NCBI RefSeq assembly: GCF_000429665.1
Contig: NZ_KE386938.1
Location: 16,678-80,677 of the forward strand
Length of the DNA stretch: 64,000 bases
Direction of reading: 5' to 3'
Origin: Azovibrio restrictus DSM 23866
GTDB lineage: Bacteria > Pseudomonadota > Gammaproteobacteria > Burkholderiales > Rhodocyclaceae
Part shown: piece after piece, positions 35,803 to 45,115 of the stretch
Position numbering within the stretch: the stretch's first letter is position 1
Layout: each line of letters begins with the position of its first letter
Made by a program: the position numbers and the translations under genes
The notes under the pieces: model-generated
The model's database searches: none
Seen by the model: the letters and a program-made list of their open reading frames with translations, nothing else
What the model was told of the DNA's origin: nothing

Positions 35803-36311
35803 GGTGACTCCATTGTTGTTTTGCGGGCTGGACGCGGCGTTGTCTTGCGTTACCCCCCAACGCCAGGCCAGGTTGGCCGCCCTTCGGGATGGCTCCCGGG
35901 AAGGGCGGAAGAACGTGATCCGGATGCCGGCTGCGCCCCGCCGGATACACGGGGCGAAACAGACATCCCTGAGCCGGGCGGTTTGATGGCCGGCGGCCGG
36001 GTAGCGGACCTGCACCCGGCAGGTTTGCCTTCATGGCGTACCTCCGACTGGGTGGCGACAGGGCCGGCAAAACCGGCCCTGCCGGATCTCCCCACGAGAG
36101 TAATGAGGGCGCGCCCCGCCTGGGAGGGAGCGGAACGCGCCGTCCGTTCGGGATCAGCAAACAGACGGGCGCAGCCTAGCGGCCTCCCAAAAAATATTTA
36201 ATGCGGTAAATTGTCACGCCCGCCGCAACCCGCCCCATGCGGGGCCCGGGCCTCTTGCGACGGATTGTCGCGCCCGGGAACCAAGCCCCAACCGCCGGAT
36301 AAAATTCGCCC
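35803..36311. promoter_or_regulatory. Divergent cydA / regB control region with RegA-type dyad
   Basis: No gene seen. At 36257-36271 lies GCGACGGATTGTCGC, a dyad with GCGAC/GTCGC half-sites five bases apart. It resembles RegA/RegR/PrrA operators (known GNGRC...GNCGC type). A weaker relative, GCGGTAAATTGTCAC, is at 36203-36217. The strong site is 41 bp before the regB start, suiting autoregulation or control of both divergent genes. No FNR box was found next to cydA. Promoter positions cannot be fixed by eye. Confidence 0.55.
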
Positions 36312-37703
36312 ATGCTCACCAGCACCCCCCATCCCGTCAGCGCCCTGGAGCGCCTGGTCACCCTGCGCTGGGTCACCCTGGCCGCCCAGATTTCCCTGAT
36401 CGCTCTGGTCACCGTGGGCTGGAAGATGTCCCTGCCCCTGGCCCCCATGCTGGCCGGCATCGCCTTCCTCGTCCTGGTCAACCTGGCCACCGCCTGGCGC
36501 CTGCGCCGCACCAGCACCGTCAGCGACCAGGAGCTGTTTACCCAGCTCTGCTTCGACGTGGGCACCCTGGCCTGGCTGCTCTACTTCGCCGGCGGCTCCA
36601 GCAACCCCTTCGTCTCCCTGCTGCTCCTGCCCATGACCATCGCCGCCGTGGTGCTGCCCCGGCGCTTCGGCTGGTACCTGGCCGGCATCTCCCTGGCCGC
36701 CTACAGCCTGCTGGTGTTCTTCAACCAGCCCCTGCCGCCGCCGGAGGGCAACCTCAAGACCCTGGACCAGCTGCTGGCGGAAACCTGCGGCGTGGGCGGC
36801 GAGCACGCCAGCCAGGGCGACGGCTTCGCCCTGCACATCGTCGGCATGTGGCTCAACTACATACTCAGCAGCCTGATCATCATCGTCTTCCTGACCCGCC
36901 AGGCCATGGCCCTGCGCGAACAGGAACGGGTGCTGCAGCAGACCCGGGAAAAATCCCTGCGTCAGGAAAAGGTCCTGGCCCTGGGCCTGCAGGCCGCCGG
37001 CGCCGCCCACAAGCTGGGCACGCCCCTATCCACCATGGCGGTGCTGGTAAGCGAACTGGAACGGGACCTGCCCCCCGGGGAAAACCGGGACAATCTGCGC
37101 CTGCTACGCCAGCAGCTGCAGCGCTGCAAGGGCATCCTGGCCGACATGGTGGCCGCCGGAGACACCCGCCCGCCCCTGGGGGCCGACCAGTGGATCCGCA
37201 ATCTGATGAACGAATGGCTGCTGCTGCGCCCGGAAGTGCACATGCAGGCCCTGGAAATCGAAAACGACGAAACCCCGCCCCTGATCCAGGTGGACCGCAG
37301 CCTCGACCAGGCCCTGCAGAACCTGCTCGACAACGGCGCCAATGCCAGTCCCGAAAGCGTCCGCCTGCAGCTGGACTGGGACCGCAACCAGCTGGAAATC
37401 CGCATCCTGGACGAAGGCAGCGGCATCGACAGCCACCTGGCCAGCCTCCTGGGCAGGGACTTCATCCTTCAGGAAAAGAGCGAAGGCCTGGGCATAGGCT
37501 TCTTCCTCACCAACGCCACCATCGAACACCTGGGCGGCACCGTGGAAATCAGCAACCGGCTGCCCACCGGCAGCTGCATCCGGGTCTGCCTGCCCCTGGA
37601 AAACCTGGCCGCCACCCCCCGGCCCAGCGCCACCGTACTACCCCTGGTGGACGGCCCCTCCGGGCCCATGCTGACCCGGCCCGTCACCCGCATCGCCGCA
37701 TGA
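36312..37703 (+). CDS. regB: RegB/PrrB-type redox sensor histidine kinase
   Basis: 463 residues. Six membrane helices with the quinone-sensing heptad GGSSNPF (94-100). The H-box AAHKLGTPLS puts the phosphorylated His at 233. The redox-active cysteine of RegB is kept as Cys272 in LQRCKGILADM. The C-terminal ATPase domain shows NLLDNGANASP (N box) and DEGSGI ... GLGIGFFLTN. RegB senses the quinone pool and cysteine redox state and controls respiratory genes such as cyd and cbb3. Stop overlaps regA start (ATGA). Confidence 0.95.
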   Translation: MLTSTPHPVSALERLVTLRWVTLAAQISLIALVTVGWKMSLPLAPMLAGIAFLVLVNLATAWRLRRTSTVSDQELFTQLCFDVGTLAWLLYFAGGSSNPFVSLLLLPMTIAAVVLPRRFGWYLAGISLAAYSLLVFFNQPLPPPEGNLKTLDQLLAETCGVGGEHASQGDGFALHIVGMWLNYILSSLIIIVFLTRQAMALREQERVLQQTREKSLRQEKVLALGLQAAGAAHKLGTPLSTMAVLVSELERDLPPGENRDNLRLLRQQLQRCKGILADMVAAGDTRPPLGADQWIRNLMNEWLLLRPEVHMQALEIENDETPPLIQVDRSLDQALQNLLDNGANASPESVRLQLDWDRNQLEIRILDEGSGIDSHLASLLGRDFILQEKSEGLGIGFFLTNATIEHLGGTVEISNRLPTGSCIRVCLPLENLAATPRPSATVLPLVDGPSGPMLTRPVTRIAA

Positions 37704-38254
37704 GCACACCCGAAATATCCCTGGAAACTCCCCGTCTGCTGCTGGTGGACGACGATGAAATCTTCCGCGCCGTCCTGGCCCGGGCCCTGGAACGCCGGGG
37801 CTTCCAGGTCCAGGCCGCCGACAGCCCGGCTCAAGCCCTGCCCCTGGCGCGCCAGTATCCGCCCCGCTACGCGGTGGTGGACCTGCGCCTGGGGGACGAG
37901 TCAGGCCTGGGACTGATCGAAGCCCTGCACGCCCTCAACCCCCAGACCCGCATCGTCATGCTCACCGGCTACGCCAGCATCGCCACCGCGGTGGAAGCCA
38001 TCAAGCTGGGGGCCGTCCACTACCTGACCAAACCCGCCGACCCGGAAGAAATCATCACCGCCCTGGGGCGCATCAGCGGCGACGCGGACATCCCCCTGGC
38101 CGCCAACCCCCCTTCGGTGGACCGGCTCGAGTGGGAACACATCCAGAAGGTGCTGAACCAGCACCAGGGCAACATCTCCGCCACCGCCCGGGCCCTGAAG
38201 ATGCACCGCCGCACCCTGCAGCGCAAACTGGCCAAGCGGCCGGTGCGGGAGTAG
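37700..38254 (+). CDS. regA: RegA/PrrA-type response regulator
   Basis: 184 residues. Receiver domain with acidic pocket VDDDE (16-20), phospho-acceptor Asp61 in VVDLRLGDESG and Lys in YLTKPAD. A short linker leads to a Fis-like helix-turn-helix (VLNQHQGNISATARALKMHRRTLQRKLAKR), the recognised RegA/ActR DNA-binding end. It acts with the upstream RegB. The nearby GCGAC-N5-GTCGC site is a likely target. Confidence 0.95.
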   Translation: MSTPEISLETPRLLLVDDDEIFRAVLARALERRGFQVQAADSPAQALPLARQYPPRYAVVDLRLGDESGLGLIEALHALNPQTRIVMLTGYASIATAVEAIKLGAVHYLTKPADPEEIITALGRISGDADIPLAANPPSVDRLEWEHIQKVLNQHQGNISATARALKMHRRTLQRKLAKRPVRE

Positions 38255-38332
38255 GCCTCAGGCCTCTCAGCGCCAAGCCGCCCGAGCCTGGCAACCGCCC
38301 TTCCAAGCAGCTGCCCCGGTCACGGGTGGCTT

Positions 38333-39691
38333 CTACTTGCCAATACAGAAACGGCTGAAGATCACGCCGAGCAGGTCGTCGGCGGTGAATTCGCCGGTGA
38401 TTTCGGCGAGGGCGTTCTGGGCCAGGCGCAGTTCCTCGGCGAACAGTTCCAGGGCCGGGCGGGGGGTTTCCACCTGGGTCCGGGCTGCGGCCAGATGCCG
38501 GGCGCCGGCTTCCAGGGCCTGGAGGTGGCGCTCCCGGGCGATGAACACGTCCTCGGCCTGGTGCCAGCCGGCCACTTCCAGCAGGGCCTGTTCCAGGAGC
38601 TCCATGCCGGCGCCGGACCGGGCGGATACGGAGAGGGCGATGTCCGAGCCCTCCGGGTGCTTTTCCGGGGCTTCGCCGAGCAGGTCGATCTTGTTCCTCA
38701 GGGTGATGCGGCGCAGATTCGCCGGCAGCCTGGCCAGGATGGCCCGGTCCGCCTCGGTGAGGCCCACCCGGGCATCCAGCAGCAGGAGCGCCAGGTCGGC
38801 TTTCTCGATCTCCTGCCAGGTGCGGGCGATGCCGATCTTCTCCACCGCGTCCTCGGTCTCCCTGAGGCCCGCCGTGTCGATGATGTGCAGGGGGATGCCC
38901 TGGATCTGGATCGAGGATTTCAAGGCGTCCCGGGTGGTGCCGGCGATGTCGGTGACGATGGCCAGCTCGTCCCCGGCCAGGCGGTTCAGGAGTGAGGACT
39001 TGCCCACGTTGGGCTGGCCGATCAGCACCACCTGCAGGCCGGCCTGGAGCAGCTTGCCCTGCCCGGCCTTGTCCCGCACCCGGGCCAGCTGGGCGTCGAG
39101 GCGGTTGAGCCGCCCGAAGGCGTCGGCGGCCTGGAGGAAGTCGATTTCCTCCTCGGGAAAATCCAGGGTGGCCTCCACCAGCATGCGCAGGTTGATCAGC
39201 TCATCCACCAGGGCGTGAATGGCCCTGGAGAACTCCCCCTGCAGGGAACGCACGGCGGAGCGGGCCGCCGCCTGGGTGGAGGCGTCGATCAGGTCGGCCA
39301 CCGCCTCGGCCTGGGCCAGGTCCAGTTTGTTGTTCATGAAGGCCCGGCGGGTGAATTCCCCCGGCTCCGCCAGGCGGGCCCCCAGCTCCAGACAGCGGCG
39401 CAGCAGCAGGTTCATGACCACCGGGCCGCCGTGGCCCTGGAGTTCCAGCACGTCCTCGCCGGTGAAGGAGGCAGGACCGGGAAAGTAGAGCAGCAGGCCG
39501 GAATCGATGGGCAGGCCGTCGGCATCCAGGAAATCCGCCAGGGTGGCGTAACGGGGCTGGGGCGCCCGGCCGGTGAGGGCCAGGGCCATGGCCATGAGGC
39601 CCGTGCCGGAAACCCGGATCACCCCCACCCCGCCCCGGCCGGGGGCGGTGGCGATGGCGGCAATGGTGGGCGGGGCGGGCGGCTGGGTCAT
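38333..39691 (-). CDS. mnmE: tRNA modification GTPase MnmE
   Basis: 452 residues. N-terminal tetrahydrofolate-binding domain (TIAAIATAPGRGGVGVIRVSG), central helical part, inserted G domain (GQPNVGKSSLLN, DIAGTT, DTAGLRE, NKID) and the terminal CIGK motif (Cys449). With MnmG it makes cmnm5/mnm5 modifications at U34 of some tRNAs. mnmG is not in the window. It is downstream of yidC in the conserved origin-proximal block, and convergent with regA. Confidence 0.97.
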   Translation of the reverse strand: MTQPPAPPTIAAIATAPGRGGVGVIRVSGTGLMAMALALTGRAPQPRYATLADFLDADGLPIDSGLLLYFPGPASFTGEDVLELQGHGGPVVMNLLLRRCLELGARLAEPGEFTRRAFMNNKLDLAQAEAVADLIDASTQAAARSAVRSLQGEFSRAIHALVDELINLRMLVEATLDFPEEEIDFLQAADAFGRLNRLDAQLARVRDKAGQGKLLQAGLQVVLIGQPNVGKSSLLNRLAGDELAIVTDIAGTTRDALKSSIQIQGIPLHIIDTAGLRETEDAVEKIGIARTWQEIEKADLALLLLDARVGLTEADRAILARLPANLRRITLRNKIDLLGEAPEKHPEGSDIALSVSARSGAGMELLEQALLEVAGWHQAEDVFIARERHLQALEAGARHLAAARTQVETPRPALELFAEELRLAQNALAEITGEFTADDLLGVIFSRFCIGK

Positions 39692-39715
39692 GGGGCGAAT
39701 CCGTCAGAGGTATAC

Positions 39716-39746
39716 GGAAAAAGGGCCGCTGGAGTCAGCGGCCCTT
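39716..39746 (-). terminator. Rho-independent terminator after yidC
   Basis: Minus-strand stem AAGGGCCGCTG / CAGCGGCCCTT with a 4 nt loop followed by a T run. It separates yidC from mnmE. Confidence 0.85.
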
Positions 39747-39760
39747 CCGGTTTCAGGCGA

Positions 39761-41440
39761 TCAGGCCTTGGCGTCGTTGGCGGCCTTGGGCTTGTCACCC
39801 CCCGCCTCGATCATGCGGGTGATCTGCCACTGCTGGGCGATGGAGAGGATGTTGTTCACCACCCAGTACAGCACCAGACCGGCGGGGAAGAAGAAGAACA
39901 TCACCCCGAAGATCAGCGGCATCATCATCATCACCTTGGCCTGGATCGGATCCGGCGGGGTGGGATTGAGCTTGGTCTGGATGAACATGGAAGCCATCAT
40001 GATCACCGGCAGCACGTAGTAGGGGTCAGCGGCGGACAGGTCCTTGATCCACAGGATCCAGGGCGCATCGCGCATTTCCACGGCACCCAGCAGCACCCAG
40101 TACAGGGCGATGAACACGGGAATCTGGATCAGGATGGGCAGGCAGCCGCCCAGGGGATTGATCTTCTCCGTCTGATAGAGCTTCATCATTTCCTGGTTCA
40201 GGCGGGCCTTGTCGTCGGCGAAGCGCTCCTTCAGCTGCACCAGGCGCGGCGTCATCTGGCGCATCTTGGCCATGGACTTGTAGGAAGCGGCCGAGAGGGG
40301 GAAGAAGGCCAGCTTGATCAGGATGGTCAGCACCACGATGGACCAGCCCCAGTTACCCACCAGCTTATTGATGAACTCCAGGGCCCAGAAGATGGGGGCG
40401 GCGATGATGTGCAGCCAGCCGTAATCCACCACCAGGTCCAGGCCGGGCGCCACCTGCTTCAGGGTTGCCTGCTCCTGGGGGCCGGCGAACAGGGGCACCT
40501 TGACCTCGGCCTTGGCGCCGGGCGCCAGCTGGGCCACGGGCAGGATCAGGCCGGTGGCGTAGAGGCCGCCGGAAGGATCGTCCGCCACCTTGCGCATGTA
40601 GAACTCCCGGGGCGCATCCCCCTGGGGCGCCCAGGCCGTGACGAAATAATGCTGCACCATGGCCAGCCAGCCGTCGTTGCCCTGCTTGGCGAACTTGGCC
40701 TTGCCCTCGGCGATGTCCTTGTAGGCCACCTTCTGGTACTTCTCGGCCTCCGTATAGACGGCGGCGCCGGTGAAGGTGGACAGCATGAAGGAATCCCCCT
40801 CGGGCGGGGTCTGGTCACGCTGCAGCTGGAAATAGGCGTGGGGCGTCAGGGTCTGCTTGCCGCCGTTCTCGATTTCCCAGGCCACGTCGATCAGGTAGGA
40901 GCCGCGACGGAAGGTGTAGACCTTGGTGGCCTTCACCCCGCCCACCACGGGCGCCTCCAGGCGCACCTGGAAGGAATCCTCGCCCTCGGCCAGCTCCCGG
41001 GGACCGGGCACGGGCTTCAGCAGGGTCTTGTGATTGGGCAGGCCGTCGCCGATCAGGCCAGTCTGGGCCGCGTACTTGTGCTTGGGAGAAAACAGCTCGA
41101 ACAGCCGGGTCTTGTCGGAATGGGCCGAGAACCGGGCCAGCTCCTGCCACACCAGATCGCCACCCTGGGTGGAGATCTCGACCTTGAACAGGTCGGTGCT
41201 GACACTGAGCTTCTCGGCAGCGGCGGCAGCCGCCGGTGCGGCCGTCTCGATCTGGCCGGCGGCAGCCTTGAGGCCGCTGCTGGGCTGGGGCGTCACCCCG
41301 TCGGCGGCCGCAGCCGGCGCGCCGCCCTGGGTCTGGGCCTGAGGCGCCAGCTGGGGATTCTGGTGTTTTTGCCAAGCATCCCAGAGCATGAACAGGGAAA
41401 GGCCAAAAACGAGCAACAACATCAGACGTCGGGTATCCAT
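39761..41440 (-). CDS. yidC: Membrane protein insertase YidC
   Basis: 559 residues. First helix (about 5-20, MLLLVFGLSLFMLW), large periplasmic P1 domain, then the five-helix insertase core. Core features include WGWSIVVLTILIKLAFFPLS, YQTEKINPLGGCLPILIQIP and the final VNNILSIAQQW. It inserts and folds inner-membrane proteins alone or with SecYEG. It is followed by a terminator and preceded by yidD, rnpA and rpmH in the standard order. Confidence 0.97.
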   Translation of the reverse strand: MDTRRLMLLLVFGLSLFMLWDAWQKHQNPQLAPQAQTQGGAPAAAADGVTPQPSSGLKAAAGQIETAAPAAAAAAEKLSVSTDLFKVEISTQGGDLVWQELARFSAHSDKTRLFELFSPKHKYAAQTGLIGDGLPNHKTLLKPVPGPRELAEGEDSFQVRLEAPVVGGVKATKVYTFRRGSYLIDVAWEIENGGKQTLTPHAYFQLQRDQTPPEGDSFMLSTFTGAAVYTEAEKYQKVAYKDIAEGKAKFAKQGNDGWLAMVQHYFVTAWAPQGDAPREFYMRKVADDPSGGLYATGLILPVAQLAPGAKAEVKVPLFAGPQEQATLKQVAPGLDLVVDYGWLHIIAAPIFWALEFINKLVGNWGWSIVVLTILIKLAFFPLSAASYKSMAKMRQMTPRLVQLKERFADDKARLNQEMMKLYQTEKINPLGGCLPILIQIPVFIALYWVLLGAVEMRDAPWILWIKDLSAADPYYVLPVIMMASMFIQTKLNPTPPDPIQAKVMMMMPLIFGVMFFFFPAGLVLYWVVNNILSIAQQWQITRMIEAGGDKPKAANDAKA

Positions 41441-41462
41441 GGACGACCTTTAATAATTGAAT

Positions 41463-41672
41463 TCAGGGAACGGGATCCACCCCGCCCGGGTTCCAGGGAT
41501 GGCAGCGGCAGACCCGTTTCAGGCCCATCCAGCCACCCCGCAAAGCCCCGTATTTTTGCACAGCTTCGACGGCGTATTCGGAACAACTGGGATAAAAACG
41601 GCAATTCCGCCCCAGGAACGGGCTGATGGCGTACTGATAGATGCGCAGGAAGAAGATGAGTATCCGCTTCAC
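41463..41672 (-). CDS. yidD: Membrane protein insertion efficiency factor YidD
   Basis: 69 residues. IYQYAISPFLGRNCRFYPSCSEYAVEA and GGWMGLKRVCRCHPWNPGG are the family signature with its conserved cysteines. Overlaps rnpA by 4 bp. It helps YidC-dependent insertion. Confidence 0.96.
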   Translation of the reverse strand: MKRILIFFLRIYQYAISPFLGRNCRFYPSCSEYAVEAVQKYGALRGGWMGLKRVCRCHPWNPGGVDPVP

Positions 41673-42085
41673 GACGACCTTTCCTCGGCAGGTTCCCCGG
41701 CACTCCGGGGCGGATCCCGGTACAGCTTGCCCAACAGTTGCCGGATTTCGGCAGCCACCTCGCGGCGGTCCGGCTTCTTCAGTTTCACCGCCAGGCGAAA
41801 GATCAGGTCCCGGGCCGGCAGCTGCGGCTGCATCAGACGGAACTGCTCCCGGGCAATGCGCTTCACCAGGTTGCGCTGCACCGCGTGCTTGAGCAGCTTC
41901 TTGCCGATCACCAGGCCCAGTCGGGCCGGTTCGCCAGCCTGGCGGCGCGGGCCATAGTGCAGCAGGAAGAGCTTGCCGCGAATGGCCCGCCTGAAACCAA
42001 AAACGGATGAGTACTCATCCGTTTTGGTCAGTCGATACTGTCTGGGGAAGGGTCTTGACTCCCCCGTTGTCACGTCTGGAATCAA
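41669..42085 (-). CDS. rnpA: Ribonuclease P protein component
   Basis: 138 residues if started at the TTG at 42085, whose last two bases are the first two of the rpmH stop codon (TTGA overlap); a GTG at 42073 is an alternative. The RNase P core is clear: RLTKTDEYSSVF, RLGLVIGKKLLKHAVQRNLVKRIAREQFR. It forms the RNase P holoenzyme with the RnpB RNA and matures tRNA 5' ends. The tight overlap with rpmH is usual. Confidence 0.95.
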   Translation of the reverse strand: MIPDVTTGESRPFPRQYRLTKTDEYSSVFGFRRAIRGKLFLLHYGPRRQAGEPARLGLVIGKKLLKHAVQRNLVKRIAREQFRLMQPQLPARDLIFRLAVKLKKPDRREVAAEIRQLLGKLYRDPPRSAGEPAEERSS

Positions 42086-42216
42086 ACAGCCAGACGATGA
42101 CGGCCCTTGGCACGGCGGGCTGCGATGACCTTGCGGCCGCCCTTGGTGCGCATGCGGACCAGGAAACCGTGGGTGCGCTTGCGGCGCACGACGGAGGGCT
42201 GATACGTGCGTTTCAT
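42082..42216 (-). CDS. rpmH: 50S ribosomal protein L34
   Basis: 44 residues, MKRTYQPSVVRRKRTHGF then RTKGGRKVIAARRAKGRHRL, an unmistakable L34. First gene of the minus-strand rpmH-rnpA-yidD-yidC block and divergent from dnaA. It is too short for many gene finders but complete. Confidence 0.98.
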   Translation of the reverse strand: MKRTYQPSVVRRKRTHGFLVRMRTKGGRKVIAARRAKGRHRLAV

Positions 42217-42463
42217 GATGATTTCCTTAGCTAGCTGGAGAAAAGCGCGCAATTACACATTGAAAATCAGTCTTTTGTCAACGGATACAAAATCTTCCAC
42301 TTGTGGATAACTTTTTCCGGGCGGGGTAAAATCCCCCACTTCGCCGGCTTCTGGCGCCCTTGCCCACTCTGTTGCAGCGGGTCCCGCCAGGGTCATCCAG
42401 TCCGGCTGTTTTGTTAACCCCCAAGTTCCGGGCCCCCCCGGAAATCCGCAAGAGCTTGTTTTC
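42217..42463. promoter_or_regulatory. rpmH-dnaA divergent spacer with a DnaA box
   Basis: 247 bp, AT-richer than its surroundings. A perfect reverse DnaA box TGTGGATAA lies at 42302-42310, following AT-rich sequence (AATTACACATTGAAAATC). Only one consensus box is seen, so this may be a dnaA autoregulatory site or part of the origin. The rpmH and dnaA promoters must lie here but cannot be placed with confidence. Confidence 0.6.
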
Positions 42464-43855
42464 ATGTCCGGTTTCTGGGAATCCTGTCTCCTGAGCTTCG
42501 AGCAGGACCTGCCGATCCAACAATTCAACACCTGGATTCGTCCCCTGCGCCTGGAGGGAGAAGCCCATCCGGATGAAGGCCTGCGCCTGATCGCCCCCAA
42601 CGGCTTCATCCTGAAGTGGGTCAAGGACCGCTACCTGAGCCGCATCGAGGATTACGCCGAAGCCTTCTTCGGCGGCCCGGTCAGCATCAGCCTGGCCCTG
42701 GGGGAAAAGAAGACCGTCGCCGCCCCCAGCGCCCCGGCCGCCGCAGCGGCAGCCCCGGCGGCAGCGCCTGCCCCGGCCAGCCGGCCCGAACCGGCCCGGC
42801 CCGCCCAGACCCAGAGCGTGCGCGGCACCGCCTATGACAAGACCCGGCTCCAGTACGACCTGACCTTCGACAACCTGGTGGTGGGCAAGGCCAACGACCT
42901 GGCCCGGGCTGCCGCCCAGCAGGTAGCCCAGAACCCCGGGGGCGCCTACAACCCCCTGTTCATCTACGGTGGCGCCGGCCTGGGCAAGACCCACCTGATC
43001 CACGCCATCGGCAACCACGTGGCCCGCCAGAACCCGGAAAAGGTGGTGCGCTACGTGCACGCCGAGGACTACTACTCCGACGTGGTGAAGGCCTACCAGC
43101 AAAAATCCTTCGACACCTTCAAGCGCTACTACCGCAGCCTGGACGTGCTGCTCCTGGACGACGTGCAGTTCTTCAACGGCAAGAACCGCACCCAGGAAGA
43201 ATTCTTCTACGCCTTCAACGCCCTGATCGAAGCCAAGAAGCAGATCATCATCACCTGCGACACCTATCCCAAGGACGTCAATGGCCTGGACGACCGGCTG
43301 GTGACCCGTTTCGACTGGGGCCTGACCGTGCAGATCGAACCCCCCGAAACCGAAATGCGGGTGGCGATCCTGAAGAAGAAAGCCGAGGCGGAAGGCCTGG
43401 ACCTGAACGATGAAGTGGCCTTCTTCATCGCGAAACATTTGCGCTCCAATGTGCGGGAACTGGAAGGGGCCCTGAAGAAGGTGCTGGCCTACTCCACCTT
43501 CCGGGGCCTGGACGTGACCCTGGAGCTGGCCAAGGACGCCCTGAAGGACATCATCGGTTCGGTGCGCAACGTCAGCATCGACGGCATCCAGAAGACCGTG
43601 GCCGACTACTACAAGATCAAGGTGGCCGACCTGTTCTCCAAGAAGCGCACCCGGGCCATTGCCCGGCCGCGCCAGGTGGCCATGTGGCTGTGCAAGGAAG
43701 TGACCCAGTTCAGCTACCCGATGATCGGCGATGCCTTCGGCGGCCGGGACCACACCACCGTGATCCATGCCGTGAAGACCATCGAAGGGCTCAAGGCCAA
43801 GGACAACGAACTCAACCACGACCTGCACGTGCTGGTGCAGGTCCTGAAGGGCTGA
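42464..43855 (+). CDS. dnaA: Chromosomal replication initiator DnaA
   Basis: 463 residues. Domain I (1-90), an Ala/Pro-rich domain II linker (about 88-120), AAA+ domain III with GGAGLGKTH (Walker A) and LLLDDVQF (Walker B), and domain IV with the DnaA signature GGRDHTTVIHAVKTIE. It binds DnaA boxes and opens the origin. First gene of dnaA-dnaN-gyrB. Confidence 0.98.
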   Translation: MSGFWESCLLSFEQDLPIQQFNTWIRPLRLEGEAHPDEGLRLIAPNGFILKWVKDRYLSRIEDYAEAFFGGPVSISLALGEKKTVAAPSAPAAAAAAPAAAPAPASRPEPARPAQTQSVRGTAYDKTRLQYDLTFDNLVVGKANDLARAAAQQVAQNPGGAYNPLFIYGGAGLGKTHLIHAIGNHVARQNPEKVVRYVHAEDYYSDVVKAYQQKSFDTFKRYYRSLDVLLLDDVQFFNGKNRTQEEFFYAFNALIEAKKQIIITCDTYPKDVNGLDDRLVTRFDWGLTVQIEPPETEMRVAILKKKAEAEGLDLNDEVAFFIAKHLRSNVRELEGALKKVLAYSTFRGLDVTLELAKDALKDIIGSVRNVSIDGIQKTVADYYKIKVADLFSKKRTRAIARPRQVAMWLCKEVTQFSYPMIGDAFGGRDHTTVIHAVKTIEGLKAKDNELNHDLHVLVQVLKG

Positions 43856-43858
43856 GGC

Positions 43859-43867
43859 TGTGGATAA
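43859..43867 (-). promoter_or_regulatory. DnaA box between dnaA and dnaN
   Basis: TGTGGATAA, a perfect reverse-orientation DnaA box, 4 bp after the dnaA stop. A second imperfect relative (CTGTGGAAAA) follows at about 43892. Could regulate dnaN or serve the origin. Confidence 0.6.
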
Positions 43868-43932
43868 GGTTGTTGGCAAGCTGTTGAAGAACCTGTGGAA
43901 AACCTGTGTTTAGTGATAAAGGACATTGATTT

Positions 43933-45039
43933 ATGGTTATCTTGAAAAGCCAAAGGGATGCCCTGCTTGCTCCCCTGCAGTCCGTTTCCGGCATCGTCGA
44001 AAGACGGCACACCCTGCCCATCCTCTCCAACGTGCTGCTGGAAAAGCAGGGTGAGTCCCTCACCCTGATCGCCACTGACATCGAGATCCAGATCACCACC
44101 CGGAGCGAAAACGTGGGCGGCAATGGCGACGGCGCCGTGACCGTGGCCGCCAAGAAGCTCCAGGACATCCTGCGTTCCCTGCCCGACTCCGCCGAAATCA
44201 CCCTGGACCTGGAAGACAAGCGTCTGTTGGTCAAGGCCGGCAAGAGCCGTTTCAGCCTGCAGACCCTGCCCGCCGACGATTTCCCGCGCATGGCCATCAG
44301 CGAAGGCGAAAGCAAGTCCCTCAGCGTCACCCAGAAGCAGTTCCGCTACCTGATCGGCAAGACCCAGTACGCCATGGCCGCCCAGGACGTGCGCTACTAC
44401 CTGAACGGCCTGATGCTGATGGTGGATGGCAAGGAACTGCGCTGCGTCGCCACCGACGGCCACCGCCTGGCCTTCAACAGCATGGAAATCGAAGCCGACC
44501 TGGCCCGCCAGGAAATGATCCTGCCCAGAAAGACCGTGCTCGAACTGAACCGCCTGCTGGGCGACAACGACGAACCCCTGCACATCACCGTGGGCAGCAA
44601 CCAGATCCGCTTCGCCTTCGGCCACACGGTGCTGGTCTCCAAGCTCATCGACGGCAAGTTCCCCGACTACGAGCGGGTGATCCCCGCCCAGCTGGCCAAC
44701 CACATGATCGCCGACCGGCAGACCCTGCACTCCGCCATGTCCCGGGCCGCCATCCTGACCAATGACAAGTTCCGGGGCGTGCGCATCATGCTCGCCGACA
44801 ACGTCCTGAAGATCATCGCCGCCAACGCGGAACAGGAAGAAGCCCAGGAAGAAATCGAGGTCAAGTACGACGGCGCCCCCATGGACGTGGGCTTCAACGT
44901 CACCTACCTGCTCGACGTGTTCAACAACCTGGGCGGCGACGAAGTCCAGTGGAGTTTCAACGACGCCAACTCCAGCGCCCTCATCACCGTGCCCGGCAAC
45001 GACCGCTTCAAGTACGTGGTCATGCCCATGCGCATCTGA
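43933..45039 (+). CDS. dnaN: DNA polymerase III beta sliding clamp
   Basis: 368 residues in three similar domains. It begins MVILKSQRDALLAPLQSVSGIVERRHTLPILSN in family fashion and ends NDRFKYVVMPMRI, with the C-terminal MPMR(I/L) of clamp proteins. It tethers the polymerase to DNA. 77 bp after dnaA. Confidence 0.97.
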   Translation: MVILKSQRDALLAPLQSVSGIVERRHTLPILSNVLLEKQGESLTLIATDIEIQITTRSENVGGNGDGAVTVAAKKLQDILRSLPDSAEITLDLEDKRLLVKAGKSRFSLQTLPADDFPRMAISEGESKSLSVTQKQFRYLIGKTQYAMAAQDVRYYLNGLMLMVDGKELRCVATDGHRLAFNSMEIEADLARQEMILPRKTVLELNRLLGDNDEPLHITVGSNQIRFAFGHTVLVSKLIDGKFPDYERVIPAQLANHMIADRQTLHSAMSRAAILTNDKFRGVRIMLADNVLKIIAANAEQEEAQEEIEVKYDGAPMDVGFNVTYLLDVFNNLGGDEVQWSFNDANSSALITVPGNDRFKYVVMPMRI

Positions 45040-45115
45040 GCCTCCGGCCCAGGCGCAGGCCCCGGCCGGACCCAGCTCCGGGCCGGGGTGATTCACGAAC
45101 ACACCGGAAAAATCG

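Noticed and set aside
35803..36180. FNR box upstream of cydA
   Set aside because: No TTGAT-N4-ATCAA-like site with acceptable match; RegA-type dyads explain the region better.
42217..42463. Complete oriC between rpmH and dnaA
   Set aside because: Only one perfect DnaA box is present, so it is kept as a regulatory or partial origin site rather than called as the origin.
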